A DNA stretch of 64,000 nucleotides from Woodsholea maritima DSM 17123 (GTDB taxonomy: Bacteria > Pseudomonadota > Alphaproteobacteria > Caulobacterales > Maricaulaceae), in contig NZ_KB908057.1 of the NCBI RefSeq assembly GCF_000382325.1, positions 480,590 through 544,589 of the forward strand, written 5' to 3'. Below, piece after piece: positions 1-8,004 of the stretch; the stretch's first letter is position 1, and every line of letters begins with the position of its first letter. The notes beneath the pieces are model-generated. The model searched no databases, was not told where the DNA came from, and was given only the letters and a program-made list of their open reading frames with translations. A program made the position numbers and the translations under genes.

Positions 1-1047
1 ATGCCCTTTTTTGTGGTCGTGGCCATGATCATGGTGTTCCGCATGGCATACACCATTATTGATCTTCCCCATAATGCGTTGATTGCGCGTGTTACACGTG
101 ACGGCCATGTCCGATCACGCATTGCCATTACGCGTTTCATGTTTAGTGCAACGGGAAGTTTCACCCTGTCTATAGCCTCAATTGCTATTTTTTCAGCGCC
201 CACCCCGCAAGGCCAGGCTGAGAATTTTCTGATCTTTGCCTATATCGCTGCCCTTTTATCCTTGGGCGCGATGTGGGTGTCATGGTTCAGTGTGCGCCGC
301 TTTGATATTGAGGGGCCAGCGGGACAGATTAATCTTGTCGATATACCGCGCGCTTTGGGGGTGGTTCTACGTCATCGCAATGGCTTGATTGTCTTATCCC
401 TGGCTTTTATCAGTGGAATGTCTTTGCCCATATTTGGCCGTATGCTGAGTTATTATTCAAAATACTACCTGGATGATTTTAACTATCAATGGGCGGTTTG
501 GCCCAGCATGATTGATCTAGACGTAGTGATCAGCACCCAAAACTGTGTCGGCTATGCCTTAGCCGCCTTGATGATGGGGCAGTTTCTTTTCTCATTCGTT
601 TTATTGCGGGGGGCAAAATATTTGACTAAAGCCCAAATTTTGCGGCTTTCTCATGGAATTATTGTGATGGCGATGATTATATTTGCGGTTTGGCCACCTC
701 ATCGATTGTGGGGACTGGTCAGTATTGCATTTATTGTGGGATTGGGGTCCGCCGGAATTTGGTCGGTGATCTGGGGTATGGCCCCGGACATTGTCGATCA
801 GATTGAAAGCCAGTACGGATTTCGTCCCGAAGGTATGTTCATCGGGTGTACGATTGTCTTTATGAAACTCGCCAATGGCTTGGGTAATGGCCTGATGGGG
901 GCCAGCTTGGATGCTCTGGGCTATGTTGCCAATGCTGTGCAGAGCCCCCTGACCCTAAAGGGCCTACATATCATCAGTTGGGGTTGGCCGATATTGGGCA
1001 GTGTGGCCTGTATCGGCCTGTTACAGATCTATCGCGAAGGGCGTTAG
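1..1047 (+). CDS. GPH/MFS-type sugar:cation symporter, 3' part
   Basis: The open frame runs from the first base of the window, so the gene is probably cut at its 5' end; 348 residues are visible. The text is almost entirely hydrophobic helices separated by short basic loops, as in a major-facilitator transporter. An early helix ends with the LPHNAL segment followed by a charged loop, which resembles the region after transmembrane helix 3 of glycoside-pentoside-hexuronide:cation symporters (MelB type, usually about 450 residues), so roughly 100 N-terminal residues would lie outside. Substrate cannot be read from the sequence; a sugar or glycoside is the family expectation. It ends 129 bp before a tRNA and has no visible partner here. 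Confidence 0.7.
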   Translation: MPFFVVVAMIMVFRMAYTIIDLPHNALIARVTRDGHVRSRIAITRFMFSATGSFTLSIASIAIFSAPTPQGQAENFLIFAYIAALLSLGAMWVSWFSVRRFDIEGPAGQINLVDIPRALGVVLRHRNGLIVLSLAFISGMSLPIFGRMLSYYSKYYLDDFNYQWAVWPSMIDLDVVISTQNCVGYALAALMMGQFLFSFVLLRGAKYLTKAQILRLSHGIIVMAMIIFAVWPPHRLWGLVSIAFIVGLGSAGIWSVIWGMAPDIVDQIESQYGFRPEGMFIGCTIVFMKLANGLGNGLMGASLDALGYVANAVQSPLTLKGLHIISWGWPILGSVACIGLLQIYREGR

Positions 1048-1176
1048 ACCTTATTTGACTTGAGTTTAAGCCCTCACCAGGACGCGACTGCAAAACACTG
1101 GAAAATTTGCGCAGTGCGCCGTTGACTTTCAAAGGGCTTCAGGGCAATTTCCCGGCCTTCTTGGGGCGCACCCCAA

Positions 1177-1261
1177 GCCTCTGTGGCGGAATTGGTAGAC
1201 GCGCCGGATTCAAAATCCGGTTCCTTCGGGAGTGACAGTTCGAGTCTGTCCAGAGGCACCA
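1177..1261 (+). tRNA. tRNA-Leu (anticodon CAA)
   Basis: An 85-nt cloverleaf with a 7-bp acceptor stem (GCCTCTG pairing CAGAGGC), the D-loop text GGCGGAATTGGTAGACGC typical of class II leucine tRNAs, an anticodon stem CCGGA/TCCGG around the loop TTCAAAA giving anticodon CAA, a long variable arm, the T-loop GTTCGAGTC and an encoded CCA end. It reads UUG codons. A weak TTGACT at 1122-1127 followed 17 bp later by CAATTT could be its promoter. Confidence 0.97.
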
Positions 1262-1351
1262 TTATTTTCTTTAAAAATAATCGTTATCTCGTTTCGCTAC
1301 CTGTTTTCGGCGGATTGCGCGCTGTCATGTTTAAAGCGGCCTGTGTCAATC

Positions 1352-1384
1352 TTGACATCATTTAGATGATTAGCTAAGTATCTA
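1352..1384 (+). promoter_or_regulatory. Promoter and operator dyad of the sdpR-like operon
   Basis: TTGACA at 1352-1357 and TAAGTA at 1375-1380 are spaced by 17 bp, a good sigma-70 pair. The -10 side is overlapped by the perfect palindrome TTAGCTAA (1370-1377), nested inside the looser inverted pair TAGAT (1363-1367)/ATCTA (1380-1384). An ArsR-family autorepressor would be expected to bind such a dyad. Transcription would start about 7 nt after the -10, essentially at the ATG at 1388, implying a leaderless message. Confidence 0.6.
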
Positions 1385-1387
1385 GGT

Positions 1388-1699
1388 ATGAGCCGTGTTT
1401 TTAAAGCCCTTTCTGATCCGACCCGACGACGGGTGTTGGAGCTATTGCGAGAAGGTCCGCTGAGCGCAGGGGAGTTGGCCGAGCACTTTAACGTCTCCAA
1501 GCCCACCATGTCGGCGCATTTCGCGGTTCTGCGTGAGGCAGATTTGATCACCAGTGAGAAGCGCGGCAAATCCGTGCTCTATCATCTCAACATGTCGGTG
1601 CTGGAAGAGGCTTTGATGGGGTTCGCTGAAGTCTTCGGCTTGGATGTGAGCGTCAAAACGCGCATCGGCGCAGCACATCGCGATGGAGCATCGTCATGA
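1388..1699 (+). CDS. ArsR/SdpR-family winged-helix autorepressor
   Basis: A 103-residue single-domain winged helix. Residues 9-55 (DPTRRRVLELL, then GELAEHFNVSKPTMSAHFAVL) are the canonical ArsR helix-turn-helix, followed by a short wing (SEKRGKSVLYHL). There is no cysteine anywhere, so a thiol metal sensor is unlikely; it resembles the SdpR subgroup. The stop overlaps the start of the SdpI-like gene by 4 bp (ATGA), so the two are translationally coupled. In Bacillus, SdpR represses sdpRI and is titrated to the membrane by SdpI when toxin is present; the same logic is inferred here from arrangement only. There is no Shine-Dalgarno in the few bases before ATG, matching the leaderless promoter. 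Confidence 0.88.
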   Translation: MSRVFKALSDPTRRRVLELLREGPLSAGELAEHFNVSKPTMSAHFAVLREADLITSEKRGKSVLYHLNMSVLEEALMGFAEVFGLDVSVKTRIGAAHRDGASS

Positions 1700-2280
1700 T
1701 TTTTCTGATCTTTCCCGTCTTTTTTATCCTCTTTAAGATGCTAGCTTCATTCTTGGTGTCGTGCCAGGGGGCTTATGATTTTAAGACTATGGATGTCTTG
1801 GGCGTAATCGGGGTGGCTTTGGTGTTCATGGCGTTACTGGTCGGGGAAATCCGTGCGCGAGCCCACACGCCTTCGCCGCGGGGCGGACTTCACAGTCTGC
1901 GAAGCTCTGCCATGGGCGCGATGATCATTCTGGGTTGTGCGCTGGGCGCATCCTTGTTCAAGGATTTGGGGCTTTGGGACGGTGAGCAGGTGACGCGCAG
2001 CGCCGGTATTGTTTTGGGCTTTGTTTTGATGGTGACGGGTAATTATCTACCGAAAGCCCCCGTTAAAGCTTGCACACAAGCCCAAAGCCGGCTGGCTTTA
2101 CGCGCCCAACGCCGGGTGGGGCAGATTTTTCTGGCCGTCGGGGCTGTCTCTATCGTGATTTGGGTGGCCATGCCTTTGGCTTATGCGCCCAAAGTCACTT
2201 CAGGGTTGGGCCTGGTCACATTTGCACTGGCGATGATCTATGGCGTGCAATGTTGGCACGTTGAACGCCGTGGCGCTTAA
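1696..2280 (+). CDS. SdpI-family membrane protein (immunity/signal-transducer type)
   Basis: A 194-residue integral membrane protein with about five to six hydrophobic segments. The motif GNYLPK near residues 115-120, after a hydrophobic helix, is the hallmark of SdpI/DUF1648-like proteins (usual text GNYMPK), and the following segment with basic residues and a helix (RRVGQIFLAVGAVSIVIW) fits SdpI. In the known system SdpI gives immunity to the SdpC killing peptide and sequesters SdpR. No toxin gene is visible nearby, as is usual for the many orphan sdpRI pairs outside Bacillus. It overlaps sdpR by 4 bp and is followed 24 bp later by a small membrane protein gene. Confidence 0.82.
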   Translation: MIFLIFPVFFILFKMLASFLVSCQGAYDFKTMDVLGVIGVALVFMALLVGEIRARAHTPSPRGGLHSLRSSAMGAMIILGCALGASLFKDLGLWDGEQVTRSAGIVLGFVLMVTGNYLPKAPVKACTQAQSRLALRAQRRVGQIFLAVGAVSIVIWVAMPLAYAPKVTSGLGLVTFALAMIYGVQCWHVERRGA

Positions 2281-2304
2281 TCAAAACAGAAGGACACACA
2301 CATC

Positions 2305-2499
2305 ATGACTGCACGAGGCTTGATCCTTTTTCAAATCATCTTTGCCCTGGTGTGGGCGTTTGCGCTGATTATGGTCGCACAATTTTTCAGTTCGGATGTC
2401 GTGAACTGGCTGCTGGTCGGCTACGTGCTGACGAATGGTCTGGGCACAGCCTTTTTTGCGCGCCAGCAGAGTGAAGCGAAAGCGTGCGAAGACGCTTAG
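2305..2499 (+). CDS. Small two-helix membrane protein, third gene of sdpRI-like operon
   Basis: A 64-residue protein with two hydrophobic stretches (about residues 5-27 and 33-52) joined by a short loop and a hydrophilic, acidic C-terminus ending in ACEDA. An AAGGA ribosome-binding site lies about 13 bases before ATG, and the gene follows the SdpI-like gene by 24 bp in the same direction. I do not recognise the family. Its stop overlaps the stop of the convergent methyltransferase in the 4-bp string TTAG. It could be an accessory of the SdpI-like protein. Confidence 0.6.
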   Translation: MTARGLILFQIIFALVWAFALIMVAQFFSSDVVNWLLVGYVLTNGLGTAFFARQQSEAKACEDA

Positions 2500-3251
2500 C
2501 GCTGTGGAGCGATATAAAGCGTATTGAGATCGCCCCACGCGCCGGGCTCGAGGTCAAGAGCGGGCGTAATCCGGGTGCGCGTCCAGCCCCAGCCCAGTAA
2601 CACCTCATCGGCTTTGGGATTATTCTCCAAAAGAATATAGGGCTTATGGGTTTTGAGGGTGGCTTCGCCGCCCAGAAGCGCTTGAGCCTCGAAACCTTGA
2701 ACATCAATTTTGATAAAGCTAGGCGCGAGATTGAAGCTATCCAAGGTGCGGATCTCACACACGGTTTCGCGGATGGCGAGCGCTTGGGGGTCAAAATTGG
2801 CGAGGGTCTCAGCGTTCAACCACGTGCTGGCTTCCTCGCGGGAAAAAGACGCTAAACCATCATAGACATAGCCGCGATAGGTCGGGGTGAAGAGGGGGAT
2901 GTCGCGCGCCGCCTCGCCTAAGCCCACATTGTGAAGGTGCAGGCCGGGGGTGTTCCTATGGCGGCGTTCCAGTGCCGCAAACAAAGTCGGGTCGGGCTCA
3001 AAACTATGAAGCGGCGCGTGCGTGTTGAAAAGACGGATCGCATCAATGCTTTGGCCGCGATTAGCGCCGATGTCCACAATATCGCTGGCCGCCGGTAGGG
3101 TGAGTTGGGGCAGGATGGCAAAGTCACGCTCAAACGGGATTTTCAAGGTCTGGCGCACCGCGCGTTGCAGATCGGCCTTAGCGTTGGCGAGCGCGGGAAA
3201 GCGGCTTTGCAGGGCGCGGATATGGCGGGCAATCGACATGAGGTCATCCAA
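2496..3251 (-). CDS. FkbM-family SAM-dependent methyltransferase
   Basis: A 251-residue protein. The SAM-binding motif VDIGANRGQ lies at residues 59-67, the acidic ribose-binding FEPD at 84-87, and the late FkbM signature IKIDVQGFE at 180-188, followed by LLENN near the end. FkbM enzymes O-methylate sugars or polyketides; the target is not shown by the sequence. The first 55 residues are helical and specific to this protein. An alternative start is the second methionine four codons in. It is a single gene, divergent from the GH5 glycosidase across a 144-bp AT-rich gap, and tail-to-tail with the small membrane protein. Confidence 0.88.
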   Translation of the reverse strand: MDDLMSIARHIRALQSRFPALANAKADLQRAVRQTLKIPFERDFAILPQLTLPAASDIVDIGANRGQSIDAIRLFNTHAPLHSFEPDPTLFAALERRHRNTPGLHLHNVGLGEAARDIPLFTPTYRGYVYDGLASFSREEASTWLNAETLANFDPQALAIRETVCEIRTLDSFNLAPSFIKIDVQGFEAQALLGGEATLKTHKPYILLENNPKADEVLLGWGWTRTRITPALDLEPGAWGDLNTLYIAPQR

Positions 3252-3395
3252 GGTTTGAAATATAGTGAAGCTCTAGCGGGTGAATGTTAATAAAGCACTG
3301 TTTTTTAAAAGATATAATTCAGTTTTCCGTAAAGTATTACGTAAGTGCTTTGCGCTATAAGGCTTTAAAAGTGTAGGGCGCAGTGGGATAAGTTT
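3252..3395. promoter_or_regulatory. AT-rich divergent promoter region, FkbM gene / GH5 gene
   Basis: A 144-bp gap, clearly richer in A and T than the flanking genes, that must hold both start signals. It carries an inverted pair AAAGCACT (about 3294) and AGTGCTTT (about 3345), and a TTACGTAA palindrome near 3338-3345. These may be operators. No confident -35/-10 pair could be assigned. Confidence 0.35.
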
Positions 3396-4460
3396 ATGAT
3401 CAAAACTGGCGTATTGGGGGCGTGTGCGGTGCTGATGCTCGCTAGCCTCAGCCCAGCCCAGGTCTTTCGCCTGGATGGCGATCAGGATTTACGCTGTAAC
3501 GGCGCGAATGCCCGCAATGCGCTGTGCCAAAGCGTGGCCCAAAATCACGGCCCACAGGCACCATTTCAAAGCTGCATCAATCTGGGCGGGGCGCTGGAGG
3601 CGAATTTCGAAGGCGAATGGGGCTATCGCATTGAAGATGCTCACCTGCGCGAGATCGCAGCGGCGGGCTTCGAGGCGATCCGGGTGCCGATCCGCTGGAG
3701 TGCGCACGCCGGTGAAAGCGCGCCTTACACCATCGCGCCGGAGTTTTTCGCCCGCATAGACCATATTATCGAGACGGCGCTGGGTGAGGGCCTTCACGTC
3801 ATCATCAATATCCATCATTTTGAAGCCTTTATGGCCGATCCTGAAGGGCAAGCGGCGCGCCTGGCCGCGTTCTGGACCCAAATCGCCCAGCATTATCGCG
3901 ACCAGGATGATCGGGTGATCTTTGAGATTTTGAACGAGCCCTATGGCGCGGTGGATTATGACCGGGTCAATCAGATCAATGCCGATATGTTGGCGCTGAT
4001 CCGGCGTGAAAACCCAACCCGCTGGGTGATTTTAAGCGCGGGCCATTGGAGCCATCTTGAGGGGCTGGAGGCGGTCATTCCACCGCGTGATGATCGTATT
4101 ATGGCGACTTTCCACTATTATGACCCCTTCGAGTTTACCCATCAGGGCGCGCCCTGGACCAATGTGACACGCACAGGGGTGTGGTGGGGCGATGAGGATG
4201 ATCGCGCGGCCATTCGCGCGGATATGGACCGCGCGGCCCAGTATGCGCGCCGCCACCAGGTCCCTGTTTTGATGGGCGAATTTGGTGTTTATAGGGGTGT
4301 TCCGCTGGGCCAGCGCGCGCAATGGACCAAGTTTGTGCGTCAATCGAGTGAGGCTGAAGGCCTCGCCTGGTGTCATTGGGATTTTGCCACGACCTTCCCA
4401 ATTTATAATCAGGATGCGGATAGCTGGATCGTGCCCATGCGCGATAGCTTATTCGATTAA
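3396..4460 (+). CDS. Secreted glycoside hydrolase family 5 (endoglucanase-like)
   Basis: A 354-residue protein with an N-terminal signal peptide (basic MIK, hydrophobic core to about residue 22). The catalytic TIM barrel shows the GH5 landmarks: IRVPIRW at 95-101, INIHHFE at 137-143, acid/base in ILNEP with Glu181, HYYDPFEF at 240-247, and nucleophile in MGEFGV with Glu295. Length fits a single-domain GH5 with no carbohydrate-binding module. It would hydrolyse beta-1,4- or beta-1,3-glucans or mannans in the periplasm or outside; the substrate cannot be told. Several cysteines (34, 44, 60) suggest disulfides. The 3' end overlaps convergent cydC by 12 bp. Confidence 0.9.
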   Translation: MIKTGVLGACAVLMLASLSPAQVFRLDGDQDLRCNGANARNALCQSVAQNHGPQAPFQSCINLGGALEANFEGEWGYRIEDAHLREIAAAGFEAIRVPIRWSAHAGESAPYTIAPEFFARIDHIIETALGEGLHVIINIHHFEAFMADPEGQAARLAAFWTQIAQHYRDQDDRVIFEILNEPYGAVDYDRVNQINADMLALIRRENPTRWVILSAGHWSHLEGLEAVIPPRDDRIMATFHYYDPFEFTHQGAPWTNVTRTGVWWGDEDDRAAIRADMDRAAQYARRHQVPVLMGEFGVYRGVPLGQRAQWTKFVRQSSEAEGLAWCHWDFATTFPIYNQDADSWIVPMRDSLFD

Positions 4461-6113
4461 ACGCCCGTCTTTCATAGTCAAAACCCGTTGCGCGCGCGTC
4501 AGCAAGGCTTTGCGGTGGGTGATCATCAGGCAGGACCGGCGTGGATCGGTGCTCAGCCATTGATCGAGCGCGATCATGAAATCGGCTTCGGTCTGGGGGT
4601 CCAGGCCCTCCGTCGGCTCATCGAGCAACAAGATTGGGGCATCCTTTAAGAAGGCGCGCGCCAGTGCCAGGCGCCGGCCTTGACCGCCAGACACCAGACG
4701 GCCCTGTTCGCCAATCCAGGTGGCGAGCCCATCGGGCATGGCGCGCACAAAATCGGCGGCGCGCGCCAACTCCAAGGCTTGCCATAGCTCGTCCTCGCTG
4801 GCGTCAGCTTTGGCGAGGCGTAGATTGGCCCGCACGGTTGTGGAGAGCAATTCTGCGCGCTGATCGACCAGGGCAAAACGATCGCGCCGATCGGTCAGGC
4901 TTAGGGCGCTTAAGGGCGTCCCACCCAGGGTCATCGTTCCACCTTCAGGGGCGTAAAACCCCATCAAAGCTTTGATGAGGCTGGACTTTCCAGATCCAGA
5001 CTCGCCGATGATCGCGACGCGCTCGCCTTCCTTCAGGCTCAGGCTCACACCGTTAAGCGCGCGCAGGGATGTGCCCGGATAGGTGAGGCTCAAATTCTCG
5101 ATATCCAGATCCCAATGCGCAGGCACAGAAGCAGGCCTTTGCGGATCTTCTACGGCGGGCGCGGTGATGGCGAGGGCGTTGAGGCGCTTTGCGGCGCTTT
5201 GAGTTTTGCCTAACACCTCCCCGGCGAGCACCAGGGGGGCGGCGGTTTCGAAGAGGCCAAAGGCGATAAATCCCGCCATGGCGGCCAGGGGCGCACTGGC
5301 CCCGCCCAAAGTCGCAAGCGCAATCCCGGCGCAGAAGGCCAGCGGGCTGGCAAAGCCTAACAGCGCGGCATTGATCAGGCCAAGATGGGCCATGCGGCGC
5401 TGGGCGTTGATCCATTGATCTGAGACGGTGGTGAGGCGCGCGAGCTGGCGTTCGGCTGCGCCATAGGCTTTTAACTCGGCCAGACCCGCGACCAGATCTT
5501 GAGCCTCGGCGCGGGTGGCTGCCGCGCTTGTGACATTGGCTTCGCCCAGATCGCGGCCAAAATGCGCCGCCAGCCGAGGCAGGATCACCGCGCAGAGGAG
5601 AAAGACGCCAATGACACCCGGCAGGGCCAGGGGGGCAAAAACGGCGAGCAAAATAGAGGCGACAAGCGCCGCAGCGCTGGCCGCGATGACCGGCGTGATC
5701 AAGCGCAGATAGAGCGTATCGAGCGCATCGACATCCTGCATGACGCGCGAGAGCATATCCCCGGCGCGCAGGCGGCTGATATGGGCCGGGGCCAGGGGTG
5801 CGGCGATGTCAAACACCCATAGGCGCAGGCGCGCGAGGATGCGGAAAGTGGCTTCATGGGTGGCGATCCGCTCGCCATAGCGTAGCGCCGTGCGGCCCAT
5901 GGCAAAGCCGCGCACTCCGCCAGAGGCAAAGAAGAAGTTGAACGCCGCGCCAGCCCCAGCAAGGCCCGCCACACCGGCCGCCGTGATGAACCAGCCAGAC
6001 AGCGCCATCAGACCTAAGCCGCTTAACACTGTAAGGGCGGCCAGTGCCGCGCCCAGGCGCAACCACCAGCGATCCGGGTGGGCCATCTTTAAGAAGGGCC
6101 AAAGATCCTTCAT
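4449..6113 (-). CDS. cydC: Cytochrome bd assembly ABC exporter subunit CydC
   Basis: A 554-residue half-transporter: about six helices in residues 15-300, then an ATPase domain with Walker A IGESGSGKSS near 366-375, signature VSGGQGRR near 473 and Walker B ILLLDEPTEG near 493. With CydD it forms the heterodimer needed to assemble cytochrome bd, reported to export cysteine/glutathione and, in structural work, to bind and move haem. Its ATG overlaps the cydD stop by 4 bp, so the two are coupled. The location directly beside cydABX supports the assignment. The 3' end overlaps the convergent GH5 gene by 12 bp. Confidence 0.95.
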   Translation of the reverse strand: MKDLWPFLKMAHPDRWWLRLGAALAALTVLSGLGLMALSGWFITAAGVAGLAGAGAAFNFFFASGGVRGFAMGRTALRYGERIATHEATFRILARLRLWVFDIAAPLAPAHISRLRAGDMLSRVMQDVDALDTLYLRLITPVIAASAAALVASILLAVFAPLALPGVIGVFLLCAVILPRLAAHFGRDLGEANVTSAAATRAEAQDLVAGLAELKAYGAAERQLARLTTVSDQWINAQRRMAHLGLINAALLGFASPLAFCAGIALATLGGASAPLAAMAGFIAFGLFETAAPLVLAGEVLGKTQSAAKRLNALAITAPAVEDPQRPASVPAHWDLDIENLSLTYPGTSLRALNGVSLSLKEGERVAIIGESGSGKSSLIKALMGFYAPEGGTMTLGGTPLSALSLTDRRDRFALVDQRAELLSTTVRANLRLAKADASEDELWQALELARAADFVRAMPDGLATWIGEQGRLVSGGQGRRLALARAFLKDAPILLLDEPTEGLDPQTEADFMIALDQWLSTDPRRSCLMITHRKALLTRAQRVLTMKDGRLIE

Positions 6114-7831
6114 CCGTGGATCTCCCTTGAGGGGGCATGGGTCAGGGCGGTGAAATCAATGACCTGATCAGCCATCTCTCGAACGGCTTGCGAATGGGTG
6201 GCGATCAGAACTGTGCGCCCGGCCATAGCCGGTTTTAGCGCGGCTAAGAAGCGCGCTTCGCTATCACTATCCAAATGCGCGGTGGGCTCATCCAACAAGA
6301 CCAGTTTTTTATCCAGCGCAATCGCGCGCGCCAGGGCGATGCGCTGGCCTTGGCCGCCGGAAAGGCCGCTTCCCTGTTCGCCCAAGGCGGTTTCGAACCC
6401 GGCTTCTAGCTGGGGCAGGAAATCCATAACGCCCGCAATGCGTGCGGCCTCATCGCGGCGCTGTGCGTTAAGGCCGGGATCAAACAGCGCGATATTGTCC
6501 TCAAGGCTGCCATGAAAAAGGCGCGGGCGCTGACCCATCCAGGCGGCCTGGCCCACTAAAGTCCCGTTCAGCCTTTGACCGTCAATTTCGATCACGCCTT
6601 CGCTTAAGGGGGCATAGCCTAAGAGCAGTTTAAGCGCGGTGGATTTGCCCACCCCCGATGGACCCCAGAGCGCGGTGATCGAGCCAGCGGGCACATCAAA
6701 GCTCAAATTGTCTAAACCCCGACGCCCATCTGAATAGACGCTGCCGACGCTATGAAAGCGCAAGGAGGGCGCGGTATGAAGGGTGAGGGGGGTATGGGGG
6801 GCGCCGCGCTCTTCAGCCTCGTCTTGCGCGAAGAGCGGATACAGCACGCTCGCGGCGGCTTCGGCATCGGCGCGGTCATGATAGGCGGCGGAAAACCGGC
6901 GCAGCGGCATAAAGAATTCTGGCGCGATGATAAGAAGGAATGCCCCCTTGGCCAGGGTCATGCCTTCGCCCCCGGTTCCAGCGGCCAGTGGCCATTCGCC
7001 CAGCAGGGAAAAGCCGACATAAACGGCGGTCGCGGCAACGCTGAGCGCGGCGAAAAACTCTAAAATCGCCGAGGACAGAAAGGCGAGGCGCAGGACTTTC
7101 ATGGTGCGCAGGCGAAAATCTTCTGCCCCCTGGGCCAGGCCCTCGCGCTCGCGCGCAGCGGCGTTAAAGGCGTTGAGGGTTTCTAACGCGCCCAAGCGGT
7201 CTTGGAAGCGCCCGGCCAGACGCTGCAGCACATGCATCTGGTCTTTGCTGGCCTTGGCCGCGCTGATCCCGACCAGCGCCATAAACAGCGGTAACAGCGG
7301 CAGGCTGATCAACAGCACCAGACCGGCAATCCAGCTAGTGGCAAAGACGGGGATTAAAAGGACGATGGGCGCACCCATAATGACCGGCATTAAAGGTTTA
7401 TAGCGCCCGAAATACCCGTCCAGCTTTTCCACCCCTTCCATCAAGGCACTCGAGAGTGCCCCGCTATCATGGCGCTCAGCAAAGCTGGGGCCTTTGGCGA
7501 TCAAAGCCTTTGCGGCGCGCTGGCGCACATCGGCTTTGATCCGCAAGGCGGCTTCTTGTCCCGCACGCACTTCACCGGCCTGAAGGCCTGCACGAAGGAG
7601 CGCTAAGCCCAATGCGCTCGCCAGGGCGATCCAGGGCGATTGCCCGGTGATCAGGGCGTTGAGGGCTTGGGCGGCACAGGCGGCAAAGCCGGCAAAGGCG
7701 GCGTATTGTAAAATGCCCAGTAAGGAGCCCAGCCGCGACAGATTTGCGCCCGCGCGCGTCCAATCGCGCATCAGGGCTTTAATCTCGGCCTTGGTCGGGG
7801 CCTGGTCTTGGGTCTTTGGCGAAGCGGTCAT
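6110..7831 (-). CDS. cydD: Cytochrome bd assembly ABC exporter subunit CydD
   Basis: A 573-residue ABC half-transporter with membrane helices in the first 320 residues and an ATPase domain: Walker A WGPSGVGKST near 388-397, signature LSGGQGQR near 491, Walker B LLDEPTAHLD near 512. The start is taken at the MTASPKTQD methionine, because an in-frame extension upstream is basic, unlike the family and intrudes on the cydA promoter; an AAAGG sits just before this ATG. The length then matches known CydD (about 590). It is the first gene of the cydDC operon, divergent from cydA. Confidence 0.93.
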   Translation of the reverse strand: MTASPKTQDQAPTKAEIKALMRDWTRAGANLSRLGSLLGILQYAAFAGFAACAAQALNALITGQSPWIALASALGLALLRAGLQAGEVRAGQEAALRIKADVRQRAAKALIAKGPSFAERHDSGALSSALMEGVEKLDGYFGRYKPLMPVIMGAPIVLLIPVFATSWIAGLVLLISLPLLPLFMALVGISAAKASKDQMHVLQRLAGRFQDRLGALETLNAFNAAAREREGLAQGAEDFRLRTMKVLRLAFLSSAILEFFAALSVAATAVYVGFSLLGEWPLAAGTGGEGMTLAKGAFLLIIAPEFFMPLRRFSAAYHDRADAEAAASVLYPLFAQDEAEERGAPHTPLTLHTAPSLRFHSVGSVYSDGRRGLDNLSFDVPAGSITALWGPSGVGKSTALKLLLGYAPLSEGVIEIDGQRLNGTLVGQAAWMGQRPRLFHGSLEDNIALFDPGLNAQRRDEAARIAGVMDFLPQLEAGFETALGEQGSGLSGGQGQRIALARAIALDKKLVLLDEPTAHLDSDSEARFLAALKPAMAGRTVLIATHSQAVREMADQVIDFTALTHAPSREIHG

Positions 7832-8004
7832 TGGCCTTTGAATACACTTCCCTTGGGCCTTTGGCCTGCGGCGTGGTGCCTCATGTGACGAGACGGAGAC
7901 TCTACAAAGCCTTGCGATAGGGCGATAAGGGGGCAACTGCAATGCTAAAGGGCACCTTGCGCTTTTATAGGCCAGGGGTGCGCGCTTTTCAAAAAGGGTA
8001 TGGC
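7832..8004. promoter_or_regulatory. Divergent promoter region cydDC / cydABX
   Basis: This 173-bp gap separates the assembly operon from the oxidase operon and must contain both promoters. I looked for an FNR/FixK-type TTGAT-N4-ATCAA box and an ArcA-like array and found no convincing match. AAAAAGGG before the cydA ATG at 8005 is the cydA ribosome-binding site. Confidence 0.45.

Noticed and set aside
1261..1281. AT hairpin ATTATTTT/AAAATAAT directly after tRNA-Leu
   Set aside because: Could be a weak terminator, but all A-T pairs and no T run after it; not listed as a feature.
7832..8004. Search for FNR/FixK box in the cyd divergent promoter
   Set aside because: No TTGAT-N4-ATCAA match with fewer than three mismatches was seen, so oxygen control is not claimed.
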